64,000 bases of DNA from Opimibacter sp041746735 (GCA_041746735.1 JBGTGP010000051.1:93504-157503); one strand, 5' to 3'. Positions 53,497 through 62,475 are shown, counted from the stretch's first letter. The notes: a model not told the origin generated them from the letters alone. Numbers and translations are program-made.

Positions 53497-54495
53497 TCAT
53501 ACTCCGGTACAACTGATCATCGGTATATCTGCCATGGTACGTAGGCCCGGATTGGCCTTCAGTATAGACCGGCAGGCATTGAGAACTATGGAACATGTAG
53601 CAATATCACCATGCACTCCGCCCATGATCCGGGACCGGATATGGGGGACACCAAAGATTTCGACTTCGTCATAGGAATCAGCTTCGCCCACGGAGGCCTG
53701 GAAGGTAAGTTTGATGCGTTCCTCGCCATCTACCCAGCCGCGGCCAGTCTGGCGTATGCCTGCTGCCTGGCCGGAGATAATCGTCAGGGCTGTAGATTGT
53801 ATCGTCCGATCTGCGATCACGGGTTCTATTTTATCGTCGGTCTTTTCCAGCGTCCATCCCATCTGGTTGGCGATAAAATGCATGGATTCGGTGAGGCCGA
53901 CATGACGCAGGCTGCCGTCCTGTTTTTTTCTTTCAAACTCAGCGAAATCGAGACCTGCGCCAATTTTCTTCTGGAAGGGAATGCGTCTGAACTGTGCATC
54001 CTGATAGCGTCGTACTTCGATTTTCTCGACTTTATTACAAACACCCGTCAACATGGCGGGCAGTGTGTCCATAAGGAAACCGGGATTGACACCTGTACCG
54101 AGGACGGCTACTCCTTTGTCCAGCGCAGCGCGATCGATCGTGGCTGACCAGTCGCGGGAACTCTCCCACGGATAAAACAACTCCTCGCAGGTCGATACGA
54201 CGGGGAGTCCGGCTTCGATCAGGGAGAGTAGTTGAGGGCCGATCCTGGGAAGGTCGGAGACGGTGGCTAAAATGGCTACTTCGACCCTGTCGGATGGTTC
54301 CAGGCGTTCGGTGATGATAATGCCGGTGGCTTCTTCTCCGGCATGAAGGCCCATATCTTGGCCTGTCAGGGTTGGATCGATATCGATGACATGGGTGATG
54401 ATAATATCGCGACGCATCAGGGCGTACTTGTAAATGTTGATTCCCAGGGGGCCGGCGCCGATAAGGGCTACATGGATAGGCAGGTGAGTGGACAT
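53497..54495 (-). CDS. NAD(P)-dependent dehydrogenase, DapB / diaminopentanoate dehydrogenase-like
   Basis: A 332-residue protein. The Rossmann motif VALIGAGPLGINIYKYAL occurs near 8. Conserved blocks follow: DIDPTLTGQDMGLHAGEEATG, ILATVSDLPRIGPQLL, and VAVLGTGVNPGFLMDTLPAMLTGV near 128-150. This architecture is that of dihydrodipicolinate reductase-like enzymes and 2,4-diaminopentanoate dehydrogenase. The exact substrate is unclear; no ornithine-fermentation or lysine-synthesis neighbours are present. The start is ATG 54495; the frame open above it is antisense to tRNA-Ser and not coding. It lies 12 bp upstream of acyP. Confidence 0.85.
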   Translation of the reverse strand: MSTHLPIHVALIGAGPLGINIYKYALMRRDIIITHVIDIDPTLTGQDMGLHAGEEATGIIITERLEPSDRVEVAILATVSDLPRIGPQLLSLIEAGLPVVSTCEELFYPWESSRDWSATIDRAALDKGVAVLGTGVNPGFLMDTLPAMLTGVCNKVEKIEVRRYQDAQFRRIPFQKKIGAGLDFAEFERKKQDGSLRHVGLTESMHFIANQMGWTLEKTDDKIEPVIADRTIQSTALTIISGQAAGIRQTGRGWVDGEERIKLTFQASVGEADSYDEVEIFGVPHIRSRIMGGVHGDIATCSIVLNACRSILKANPGLRTMADIPMISCTGV

Positions 54496-54618
54496 GTGAT
54501 GGTATGTAGTATGTTGATACGGTGGTGAAAGTAAGTTATTCCGGATCGTTGACCAAAGGGCTGTAGGTGGATACAGGACTGGAGTCTCAAGGGGTGGGTT
54601 CAAAATTTGAAAAGGGGT

Positions 54619-54626
54619 TATCTTTG
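54619..54626 (+). promoter_or_regulatory. -7 promoter box of tRNA-Ser
   Basis: TATCTTTG, an exact TAnnTTTG, lies 25 bases before the tRNA 5' end. A TTTG at 54606-54609 is too close to be a usual -33 element. Confidence 0.55.
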
Positions 54627-54650
54627 CGGTCCGATAATAAAAAAATCCAC

Positions 54651-54737
54651 GGAGGAGTGGTAGAGTGGTTGATTGCACCGGTCTTGAAAACCGGCAAGGT
54701 GTAAAAGCCTTCGGGGGTTCGAATCCCTCCTCCTCCG
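54651..54737 (+). tRNA. tRNA-Ser (anticodon TGA)
   Basis: 87 nt. The acceptor stem GGAGGAG pairs with CTCCTCC, followed by discriminator G at 54737. The anticodon stem CCGGT/ACCGG encloses CTTGAAA, giving anticodon TGA. A long variable arm and TTCGAAT T-loop follow. The 3' CCA is not encoded (next bases CAA), so it must be added enzymatically. A TATCTTTG promoter box lies upstream and an intrinsic terminator follows at 54751. Confidence 0.97.
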
Positions 54738-54744
54738 CAAATGG

Positions 54745-54852
54745 AACAGGTGCCACCTTAGGTGGCATTTTCATTGTATGGCTTGGCCATCAAGCTTTTT
54801 TGCTTGTATGGACGAGACATACAATGAAAAAAGCCCGCAGGGCGCACCTGTT
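54745..54852. repeat. Long imperfect hairpin element, possible GIY-YIG gene remnant
   Basis: Outer arms AACAGGT (54745) and ACCTGTT (54846) enclose a perfect 13-bp inverted repeat, TTTTCATTGTATG (54768) with CATACAATGAAAA (54818). The inner arms CCAT.AAGC and GCTT..ATGG close on a T6 loop. The minus strand through it reads LFSLYVSSIQAKKLDGQ, loosely like the N-terminus of GIY-YIG nucleases (YVLYS...K.YIGQT). A GCCC-GCA-GGGC hairpin with an A-run at 54827-54843 looks like a minus-strand terminator. No intact gene is present. Confidence 0.5.
54751..54771 (+). terminator. Intrinsic terminator of tRNA-Ser
   Basis: TGCCACC and GGTGGCA pair across TTA and are followed by TTTTC. It lies 13 bp after the tRNA end. 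Confidence 0.75.
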
Positions 54853-54905
54853 TTATTTGCAGCGACCCATTTCGGGATCGGCGCAGCCAATCCCTCCTCC
54901 TCCGC

Positions 54906-55239
54906 CTTCGCTCGCCGAAGCCCCGACAGTATGAGGGGCGAAGGAGAGTCTTTAACCAGTTGAAAATCTTTATCATGGACGCTGTGGCGAGCTATGATCT
55001 CCATGGACCGTAGCCGTCAGCGATACATACCATACGTAACAACCGACCCATTCTGGTGTCAGAATAACATCCCCTTAGCCCCTGTACAAAACAGGCATAG
55101 ATCACACCCCATATCAATCACCATAGATAAGAGAACTTTGCGCAACGCCAGATAACCCACCTCACTAAAATTAAGGGGCATATGCTCAATGGTCCTTCCC
55201 GCTTACGCATTCACCATAAACGTCCTATAGGCAGGTGTA
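54906..55239. other. Intergenic region after the tRNA-Ser element
   Basis: No supported gene. It has short hairpins (CCTGT-ACAA-ACAGG at 55081-55095) and Gly/Arg-rich antisense frames that look like repeat translation. It precedes the promoter box of the S74-type gene. Confidence 0.35.
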
Positions 55240-55247
55240 TACTTTTG
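55240..55247 (+). promoter_or_regulatory. -7 promoter box of the S74-type gene
   Basis: TACTTTTG, an exact TAnnTTTG, lies 25 bases before the ATG at 55272 and inside a longer open frame that begins at 55182. It supports the later start. Confidence 0.5.
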
Positions 55248-55271
55248 ATGCCAGAAAATTTCTCTCCCATT

Positions 55272-56567
55272 ATGAAATCAAACTTGACCATTCTTCGTCA
55301 TTTCTCTCTTTTGATGTGCTTGCTCCTTATGGGCGAATCCAAGGCCCAGAACGTCGGTATCGGAGCGCCGTCTCCTGACCATAAACTCCACATTTCAAGT
55401 AATACATCCGCCTTGCTTCGTATGGACAACACGACAAGTCTCAACACCGGGGTCATGTCGGAGCTGCACTTCAGGACAGGCACCCTCTATACGGGGGCGA
55501 TAAAGACCATTGGCAATGGTACCGTCACGGCCCGTCTTGCCTTTTTCACCTATGCAACAAACAGTTCTTCCGCATTGCTGGAGCGCATGTCTATATTGGA
55601 CAATGGATTTGTTGGGATCGGGGTCAATAATCCTGGATTTCTTCTGGATGTGAATGGCCGGATGCGTCTACGACATGGCGGCGGCACCTCAGGGATCATC
55701 TTAATGGATGACGCTAATTCGGTAAACCGCGGATTCGTCGGAATGAAGGACAATAACTCCATCGGGTTTTTTGGATATAACGGAGGTGGCTGGGGGCTAA
55801 CCATGAGTACCACCAGCGGGGATGTACATATACCAGCACGGCTTTCAGCTTCATCATCAGCGTATAATACGGCCAGCTTCGTCAACTTTTCCGGTGAAGA
55901 AGATTTCGCGGCCGTCGAAGCAGATGCCCGGTTTGTAGCTTCCAGAGGCCGGGGTATTCTGGCTAAAGCTGGTGGGACCGGTGTGTATTGCATTGCGGAT
56001 ATGGCGGGTTCAGGACACCGGTATGGATTAGAAGCATTTGGCCGGCATGGCTCTGGCAACAACTATGGTGTATATGCTATTGGTTTCGGGGGCAGTACGG
56101 CGTATGGAATATATGCCTCTGCCACCGGTGGGACTACAAACTGGGGAGGATACTTTGCCGGCAGTGTGTACACCACAGGCAGTTACCAGTCCTCCGATAG
56201 AAAACTGAAAAGCGATATACGTCCCTTGCAAAATGCCCTTCAACTCATCAAGGCGTTGAAGCCTGCAACGTATATGTACAAGACACATGAATACGAACAG
56301 ATGCAACTGCCCGAGGGCCACCAATTCGGGCTGATCGCGGATGAAGTAAAACAGGTACTCCCTTCGATGGTCAAACAGGCCATAGAACCCGTCCACTATG
56401 AAAATAACGACAAGGCCCACGGCAGACGCCTGTCTGATGAAGTCACCTTTGAAGCCGTAAATTATACTGCAATGATCCCGGTTCTCATCGCGGCCATGCA
56501 GGAACAACAAGCCCTCATCGATGCATTACAGAAAACAATCGAGACGCTGGAAGCGAAGATCAAATAG
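55272..56567 (+). CDS. Secreted protein with peptidase S74 (intramolecular chaperone) domain
   Basis: 431 residues. A signal peptide (LTILRHFSLLMCLLLMGESKAQ) is followed by fibre-like repeats (VGIGAPSPDHKLHI; FVGIGVNNPGFLLDVNGRMRLR) typical of tail-fibre-like proteins of Bacteroidota. The C-terminal chaperone domain starts SSDRKLKSDIRPLQNALQLIKALKPATYMYK, near 315. It contains the Ser-Asp residues used for self-cleavage after trimerisation in the S74 family. It ends with a coiled-coil ALQKTIETLEAKIK. Such proteins probably assemble as trimeric surface fibres. A longer frame to 55182 exists; ATG 55272 gives the signal peptide and follows the promoter box. Confidence 0.85.
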   Translation: MKSNLTILRHFSLLMCLLLMGESKAQNVGIGAPSPDHKLHISSNTSALLRMDNTTSLNTGVMSELHFRTGTLYTGAIKTIGNGTVTARLAFFTYATNSSSALLERMSILDNGFVGIGVNNPGFLLDVNGRMRLRHGGGTSGIILMDDANSVNRGFVGMKDNNSIGFFGYNGGGWGLTMSTTSGDVHIPARLSASSSAYNTASFVNFSGEEDFAAVEADARFVASRGRGILAKAGGTGVYCIADMAGSGHRYGLEAFGRHGSGNNYGVYAIGFGGSTAYGIYASATGGTTNWGGYFAGSVYTTGSYQSSDRKLKSDIRPLQNALQLIKALKPATYMYKTHEYEQMQLPEGHQFGLIADEVKQVLPSMVKQAIEPVHYENNDKAHGRRLSDEVTFEAVNYTAMIPVLIAAMQEQQALIDALQKTIETLEAKIK

Positions 56568-56777
56568 AGAATAATTTTAAACATCACTCTAGTATTGATT
56601 CGGAACTACATCGAATCATATACAAGGACGGAATTTCTTAAAATGTCGCAGGCCACTGCCATTCGAAGATTGTTGCACAGGCAAGCAAATGTAACGCTTA
56701 CCATGGCCTGGGAGTCAGGCAACACTCACCCTGTGCTTTAGCCGGCACGGCGGCGGTACGCGGACGAGACACAGAGA

Positions 56778-57337
56778 ATGTCAAAAGACCACGAAACCGA
56801 GGACCAGAAACTTTGGATTGCTGATTACGTATTATGGGGGGGCCTTGATTTCAGGTGGCTTTCGGCCCAAGCGTCTGGACGGCTATTACAGCTGGTCATT
56901 TTAGGAATGATAAATGCATTCCTGTCGATCCAGACTACACTGCAAATATTGGCTAATGGTATATCGATGATATCAGCGTCAGAGCCATTACGAATAGCAG
57001 CGAAATTCCTCTTGATCTGGGAGACCCCGTTACCGTCTGCGGCTCCGAAGAATTCATTCCTGTTATTACTGGTGACTTCTAAATAGCTGGAATAGCGGAA
57101 GTCATAGCCCTACCCTGGCAGTGACCGAATCAGACATCTATGTACGGACCATCACGGAGAAAGATTGTATTTTTTCTAATGACTCATTCGAAATCTATTC
57201 CGTTTATGTGGGATGGTTCTTTTACCGGTGAGGCGCTTCTTCCGGGGGTGTTTGTTTACACATTGAAGGTCAGGTATATGATAAACGGTATTGAAAAAGA
57301 TAAAATTTTTGTTGGCGATGTGACCCTGGTGAAGTAA
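56778..57337 (+). pseudogene. Decayed T9SS cargo gene (type-B sorting domain)
   Basis: Coding fragments in three frames read in order. First comes KCIPVDPDYTANIG, a stop, then WYIDDISVRAITNSSEI with LDLGDPVTVCGSEEFIPV. After a shift, SPTLAVTESDIYVRTITEKDC follows. Finally IPFMWDGSFTGEALLPGVFVYTLKVRYMING...FVGDVTLVK ends the run. The last block is the C-terminal gliding-motility-associated (type B) sorting domain. The frames are split by stops and shifts, so this is a pseudogene; the upstream boundary is uncertain. The remaining 56568-56777 shows no gene. Confidence 0.7.
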
Positions 57338-57479
57338 AGGTTGCATGTGTACATCATTAGATAATAGATCATCTGATCATTACTCAGATTTGCAATATCA
57401 AATTGACTGAAAACAGCCTCTTCTTCCTCCTCTACAGCTATGATGCACCCTGACTAACCGGAAATCAAGGCTTTTTCTG

Positions 57480-57487
57480 TACCTTTT
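57480..57487 (+). promoter_or_regulatory. -7 box of the GNAT fusion gene
   Basis: TACCTTTT differs from TAnnTTTG at the last base and ends six bases before the ATG at 57493. Confidence 0.4.
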
Positions 57488-57492
57488 CCACT

Positions 57493-58629
57493 ATGCAAAC
57501 CGTATCATCTGACGTCCTGGTGCAAATCGCTGCCATCCTCGTGGCGACTGGCACTTTTATCGTAGCCCAGTCCTTTCAGCGCGCCAGAGACCGCAAAATA
57601 GCCCGACGTGATGTCTATCAGAAACTGGAGTTCGCGTCTATGGACCTGTTCCGCTTCGAAGCCGACCATCTCGACCTGATACGCCCTGTATGGGAAGCCG
57701 GCCATCCGATCCCCAAGAAGGGGACCGCTGAATACACCGCCACAATGAACTACGTATGTCAACTGCTCAATCTCTTTGAGCTTGCCCTCAAGTTCAGGCA
57801 AGATAAGACGATGCCGGCTGATATATTTGGTTCATGGGTCGCCTGGTTTTACCTTCTGCTCCGGGCTCCTGGATTTCCAGGCATCTGGGAAGATACGCGC
57901 TGGAATTATTTGCCACAACTGCGACATCTCCTGGACGGTGGATTAAAAATTTTAAACACCGAACCCGATCCTCAGGTGCAGGAAAGCAGGTTTTACGAGT
58001 ATACTTCATTCCTCCTCCAGTGCGCCATCTTGCAGCAATGGACGGCAAAAGAAACTGATCATCCTTTTGATGCTTTTTGGAAATCTGGCCTGAAAAGCCG
58101 AAAAACCAAACCTCTTAAAGATGCCAAGCATATCACGGTACAGTGGGTCCAGGATAGCACCCTGGCAGATGAATTGGCCAACTTTTTCATCCAGCATACA
58201 GATACAGGCTATATCTCTCATGGCGAACTACGGGCAGGACGTGCCATCGGCCTGAAAACCTGGCATCCTGATCTGGCTTCTCGACTAGCAGATGAATTTA
58301 AAGAAGCCCTCTCTCACCCGCCTCTGCAAGTGTCCAATGTAATTGGTGCTTTTCAACATCAAACGCTGATCGGATATATTCTACTTGAATATACCCTATC
58401 CGGGGATGGCCGATATGCGACATTGTCTGATATCGTGGTGGACAAAAAGTATAGAAATACCAATATCGGACACCAGTTATTTGAATGGGCGGATACCCGA
58501 CTCCGGGAAAACGACATCAATATCATCTATGCTGAAAGCAATATCCAAAATGAAGTAGCACATGCATTCCTTCGAAAGCAGGGTTTTATCCCGTTGTCAA
58601 AGGTTTTTATAAGAAAAACGGAACAGTGA
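57493..58629 (+). CDS. Membrane-anchored protein with C-terminal GNAT acetyltransferase domain
   Basis: 378 residues. An N-terminal hydrophobic helix (LVQIAAILVATGTFIVAQ) is followed by RARDRKIARRD and a helical region of ~170 residues without recognised family. Residues ~205-375 form a GNAT domain. It has GYILLEYTLSGDGRYATLSDIVVDKKYRNTNIGHQLFEWAD, in which the acetyl-CoA-binding R/Q-x-x-G motif appears as KYRNTNIGHQL. Membrane anchoring plus acetyltransferase is unusual; acceptor unknown. It precedes the sensor kinase gene in the same direction. Confidence 0.75.
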   Translation: MQTVSSDVLVQIAAILVATGTFIVAQSFQRARDRKIARRDVYQKLEFASMDLFRFEADHLDLIRPVWEAGHPIPKKGTAEYTATMNYVCQLLNLFELALKFRQDKTMPADIFGSWVAWFYLLLRAPGFPGIWEDTRWNYLPQLRHLLDGGLKILNTEPDPQVQESRFYEYTSFLLQCAILQQWTAKETDHPFDAFWKSGLKSRKTKPLKDAKHITVQWVQDSTLADELANFFIQHTDTGYISHGELRAGRAIGLKTWHPDLASRLADEFKEALSHPPLQVSNVIGAFQHQTLIGYILLEYTLSGDGRYATLSDIVVDKKYRNTNIGHQLFEWADTRLRENDINIIYAESNIQNEVAHAFLRKQGFIPLSKVFIRKTEQ

Positions 58630-58690
58630 ATTATCCAGACTCGCCATAACGGCATGTGGTTTTTGTCATGTAATACAACGCAGTATACTT

Positions 58691-61600
58691 GTGATCTGCC
58701 GTATACCCATATGGACTTTTTACCTGGTGATCGGGATGATGACCAGCAGCACATCTGTCAATGCTCAGCAACCCTTCTACGCGTTTGAACACTATCATCA
58801 TGCGCATGGACTTCCTGCGCCGGTCACAAAAATAGTCAGGGACAGTTTCGGATTTATCTGGGCTGGCACTATGGATGGTTTGCATCGCTTTGATGGCAGA
58901 ACTTTCGAAAAGCACAGGCATGATCCTGGAGATCCGACCACCCTCAGCAATAATATCATCAATGATCTGTGTGTGGATGCGGACAACCGGATCTGGGCGG
59001 CGACCAATGGTGGTCTTTGCTATTTCGATCAAGTTGTCAGCGTTTTTAGCCGAATTCCATTCCATGCAACACTCGAACGGATAGACCGGCACCGGGTACA
59101 TGCGGTATGTCCGGCGGCTGAAGGCGGTGTGTGGTTGGCTACGAAAACCATGATCCATCATTGGCAGGAAGGAGCTGAGATCTCCAGCTATAGCTTACCG
59201 GCCTCCGATGATCTGTCTATCAAATGTCTCTTTGCAGACCCGCATCACCGGGTATGGTGCGGTACCAGCCAGGGTGTGTTTGTATGGCATCCCGATCAAC
59301 ATCTATTCTTACACACACCGATTACATCCAAGTTTTCGACCGAACAAAATCTAAGTGTCACGGTCCATCCGATCATACCTTACTCCGGCGATACGATGCT
59401 GGTTGGTAGTTGGTACGGTGGGGTTCAAAAAGTATTCCTTTCTGGCCAGGAACTCCGGCACATCCCGATAGTAGATCACATCGAAACCGATCCCAGAAAA
59501 CATGTCATCCGCTCGATATACCCTGGAAAGAACTCCACCTGGTGGGTCGCCTCCTATGGAAATGGAATCTCACTGTGGGAATCGTCATCCAATACCTTCG
59601 TGCGTCATGTGCATCATGATCCATCTGTCCCGCACAGCCTGAGTGATGACTATGTCAATGATATCCTGCTGGATCCATCCGGTATCCTTTGGGTCGGGAC
59701 CAATAAGGGATTAGACAAATACGATCCCTTGACCCAACAATTTATGTCCATTGAAATACCGGGGACAAACACCGGGTTTTCGGTATATCGTCTGCCTTCT
59801 TCAATCACCGCGGATCGCAGAGATCCGCAGCAACTTTGGATTACCGTACCTGGGGCGGGTCTATATCAATATAATATTCGTGACCAAACTTTCAGACTTC
59901 GACAACATGCCCCTGGGAATCCTCATTCCCTGCCGGACAATTCGATTCATACGACCTACTTTGACGACTATGACCGGATGTGGCTGGGCACCCGGAAAGG
60001 GTTATTCCTCTATGATCGAGATGCTGACAGATTCTATCCGGCACCTCTTCCGTCCGGAGTGGATTTGCCGGGTGTGCATACCCTATTTCAGGATCAGCAT
60101 CGGTCCTTTTGGTTTGCCACCCATTCACACGGAATTGCGAGGTACAATCCCAACACCGGAGAATTCAAACGCTATACGTATGATCCGGTAGTATCTGGAG
60201 GTTTGCCTGACCAACGTGTCTTCTGTCTCATTGAAGACAGAAAGGGCCAAATCTGGATCGGCACCCAAAACCGTGGATTGTGCAGACTCGATCCTGAAAA
60301 TGGAGCTTTTACCTATTTTCATCATACCCCGGACAAACCCGGTTCAATTCCAGACAATGGCGTTTTTGACTTATATGAGGATGACCATGATCAACTCTGG
60401 ATTGCGACAGAAAACGGACTGGCGGTGATGTCCCTGCGCGACTTTTCCATACAGACCTACACGACAAAGGATGGACTTTGCAGTAACCATATATTCTCTA
60501 TACTGCCGGACGATGATGGGCAATTATGGTTGGCCACCAATAACGGACTCAGTAAAATGGACCCGGCACGCAAACGATTTAAAAATTTTTACATCTCGGA
60601 TGGTTTACCCACCAACACTTTCTCCGGTCCGTTGTACTTCAGTACAAAAGGTACCCTCTACTTTGGCACCACGGGGATACTCAATATTTGTCATCCAGAC
60701 CGAATGACTTTCAATACGGTAGCACCTGAGGTCATCATAACGCATGTACGGATCTTTGACAAACCAAAACAGTTGATCCGTCGCGGTGCTCAGATCCAAC
60801 CGATAAAGCTGTTATATCGAGAGAACATGATCACCCTTGAATTTACGGCCCTGGATTATTCCAACCCAACATTGCATCAATATGCCTATAGGCTCGACGG
60901 CTTTGATACCGACTGGATGTATTGTGGGAACACACAATCTGCTACCTACACCAATCTGGACGGCGGCTCGTACGTCTTTCGGGTCAAGGCGGCCAATAAA
61001 GATGGTCTGTGGAATGACATCGGTGCACATTTGCATGTTAAAATACGTCCTCCCTTTCATAAAACCTGGTGGTTCTATATGCTGGTCTTGTTGATGGCGC
61101 TGGGTGGATTGTATGGGCTGTTCAGGATTCGGGTAGCACAGTTGCTTCGTTTGCAACAAATGCGATTGCGGATTTCCAGAGACCTGCACGATGATATTGG
61201 ATCGACACTCAGCAGTATCCATATGATGAGTCGTATGGCCACACAGACGACGCCGGAAGAAAAAAAGAGTTCGGACATTCTGGCCACCATCGCATCCGCT
61301 TCGAGACAAGCCATGGAGCATATGAGTGATATTGTCTGGTCCATCAATCCGAAGAATGACCGGATGGATATGGTGTTGTCCCGTATGCGGCATTATGCAT
61401 CGGAAATACTTGAGGCTGCAGAGATCGATTTTACTATCGAAATGGAGGAATCTTGTCAGTCGATCATTATGCCCGTAGAAAAAAGAAAAGATGTCTATCT
61501 GATCTACAAAGAGGCGGTCAATAACCTGGCGAAATACGCTCAGGCTACGCGAGCGGAAATTCGTCTTGCACTTATACAACGTCGATTTGTACTTACAGTA

Positions 61601-61759
61601 CAGGACAATGGAATTGGTTTTGACCCGGAAAAAATAAAGTCAGGCAATGGACTCAAAAATATGAGCGCGCGGGCTGAACAACTGGGTGGGATTCTGCAGA
61701 TCATTTCTACACCCGGTCATGGAACACAGATTCAATTATCCGTGCCTGTCACCCCATAA
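58691..61759 (+). CDS. Two-component sensor histidine kinase with beta-propeller sensor
   Basis: A 1,022-residue membrane kinase. A signal/anchor (WTFYLVIGMMTSSTSVNAQ) is followed by about 13-14 reg_prop propeller repeats in the periplasm (GFIWAGTMDGLHRFDG, RMWLGTRKGLFLYD, QIWIGTQNRGLCRLD). A Y_Y_Y domain (~713-783) and a transmembrane helix (~790-812, WWFYMLVLLMALGGLYGLF) come next. The HisKA_3 motif RDLHDDIGSTLSSI has phosphoacceptor His near 832, and the HATPase motif (NNLAKYA, DNGIGFD, GNGLKNMSARAEQLGG) ends the protein. It belongs to the NarL-type kinases, paired with the regulator 54 bp downstream. The start is GTG 58691, needed to include the signal segment. Confidence 0.93.
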   Translation: MICRIPIWTFYLVIGMMTSSTSVNAQQPFYAFEHYHHAHGLPAPVTKIVRDSFGFIWAGTMDGLHRFDGRTFEKHRHDPGDPTTLSNNIINDLCVDADNRIWAATNGGLCYFDQVVSVFSRIPFHATLERIDRHRVHAVCPAAEGGVWLATKTMIHHWQEGAEISSYSLPASDDLSIKCLFADPHHRVWCGTSQGVFVWHPDQHLFLHTPITSKFSTEQNLSVTVHPIIPYSGDTMLVGSWYGGVQKVFLSGQELRHIPIVDHIETDPRKHVIRSIYPGKNSTWWVASYGNGISLWESSSNTFVRHVHHDPSVPHSLSDDYVNDILLDPSGILWVGTNKGLDKYDPLTQQFMSIEIPGTNTGFSVYRLPSSITADRRDPQQLWITVPGAGLYQYNIRDQTFRLRQHAPGNPHSLPDNSIHTTYFDDYDRMWLGTRKGLFLYDRDADRFYPAPLPSGVDLPGVHTLFQDQHRSFWFATHSHGIARYNPNTGEFKRYTYDPVVSGGLPDQRVFCLIEDRKGQIWIGTQNRGLCRLDPENGAFTYFHHTPDKPGSIPDNGVFDLYEDDHDQLWIATENGLAVMSLRDFSIQTYTTKDGLCSNHIFSILPDDDGQLWLATNNGLSKMDPARKRFKNFYISDGLPTNTFSGPLYFSTKGTLYFGTTGILNICHPDRMTFNTVAPEVIITHVRIFDKPKQLIRRGAQIQPIKLLYRENMITLEFTALDYSNPTLHQYAYRLDGFDTDWMYCGNTQSATYTNLDGGSYVFRVKAANKDGLWNDIGAHLHVKIRPPFHKTWWFYMLVLLMALGGLYGLFRIRVAQLLRLQQMRLRISRDLHDDIGSTLSSIHMMSRMATQTTPEEKKSSDILATIASASRQAMEHMSDIVWSINPKNDRMDMVLSRMRHYASEILEAAEIDFTIEMEESCQSIIMPVEKRKDVYLIYKEAVNNLAKYAQATRAEIRLALIQRRFVLTVQDNGIGFDPEKIKSGNGLKNMSARAEQLGGILQIISTPGHGTQIQLSVPVTP

Positions 61760-61790
61760 ACATGGTATTGCCCGTAAGATTAGAGATATC

Positions 61791-61798
61791 TACTTTTA
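61791..61798 (+). promoter_or_regulatory. Possible -7 box before the response regulator gene
   Basis: TACTTTTA, one mismatch from TAnnTTTG, ends 15 bases before ATG 61814. The regulator may therefore also be transcribed independently of the kinase. Confidence 0.35.
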
Positions 61799-61813
61799 TT
61801 GTATTAAAGTTTC

Positions 61814-62458
61814 ATGACCTTCATGCCTGTACGTATCATCATCTATGAAGACAATCCGTTCCTGCGAACCAGCATCGCGGATGTGTTAAGTTGTCCGGAG
61901 GACTTTGAGGTTGTCGGGACGTATGAAAACTGTGATCATGTGTCTCTGGACATGGAGACCTTGCGACCGGATGTGGTCTTGATGGATATCGAAATGCCGG
62001 GCATCAACGGTTTGGAGGGATTGCGGATCATCCGGAGAAAATATCCGCGGATCCATGTCATCATGCTGACGGTGTTTGAAGACAATGATGCTATATTTGC
62101 CGCCATCCAATCCGGGGCTTCAGGATATCTGCTCAAAAAAACACCACCTGAAAAAATAGAAGAGGCCATCCGGGATGTATTGCAAGGCGGAGCGCCGATG
62201 ACATCATCGATCGCACGGAAGGTTCTTGACCTTTTTCCCAAATCGACCTCAACGTATGAAGAAGTTGACAAACTGGCGCCCAGAGAAAAAGAAGTACTCC
62301 ATCTCCTCGTCACCGGGCATAGCTATAAGATGATTGCGGAGCAGTGCGGGATCAGTCTGGAAACCGTTCGCTCCCACATCAAACGGATCTATGAAAAGTT
62401 GCAGGTACATTCCGCCACAGAAGCCGCGCATAAAGTATCCCTCTTCAGAAAGTCCTGA
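61814..62458 (+). CDS. Response regulator, NarL/LuxR family
   Basis: 214 residues. The receiver domain has the acidic pocket (YEDN near 11-14), phosphoacceptor Asp58 (VVLMDIEMPG) and Lys in LLKKTPPEK near 112. A LuxR-type HTH (LAPREKEVLHLLVTGHSYKMIAEQCGISLETVRSHIKRIYEKLQVHS) occupies ~153-200. It is the cognate regulator of the upstream kinase. Target genes cannot be read from the sequence. A second in-frame Met (MPVRIII) is an alternative start three codons later. Confidence 0.95.
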   Translation: MTFMPVRIIIYEDNPFLRTSIADVLSCPEDFEVVGTYENCDHVSLDMETLRPDVVLMDIEMPGINGLEGLRIIRRKYPRIHVIMLTVFEDNDAIFAAIQSGASGYLLKKTPPEKIEEAIRDVLQGGAPMTSSIARKVLDLFPKSTSTYEEVDKLAPREKEVLHLLVTGHSYKMIAEQCGISLETVRSHIKRIYEKLQVHSATEAAHKVSLFRKS

Positions 62459-62475
62459 ACTTCCGGGGCGAATAG

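Larger units (their letters stand above)
54722..54905 (+). repeat. 17-bp direct repeat of the tRNA-Ser 3' end
   Basis: AATCCCTCCTCCTCCGC occurs at 54722-54738 (3' end of the tRNA plus one base) and again at 54889-54905, 167 bp apart, without mismatches. Such duplication of a tRNA 3' end is the normal footprint of site-specific integration (att sites). Here the enclosed DNA is only a hairpin element, with no integrase. Confidence 0.8.

Noticed and set aside
53611..54147. 178-residue plus-strand ORF opposite the DapB-like gene
   Set aside because: Shadow of a well-supported gene on the other strand.
54665..54934. Protein ORF through tRNA-Ser
   Set aside because: Its N-terminus is translated tRNA (NPSSSA comes from the T-arm); no plausible start and ends in Pro/Ser repeat.
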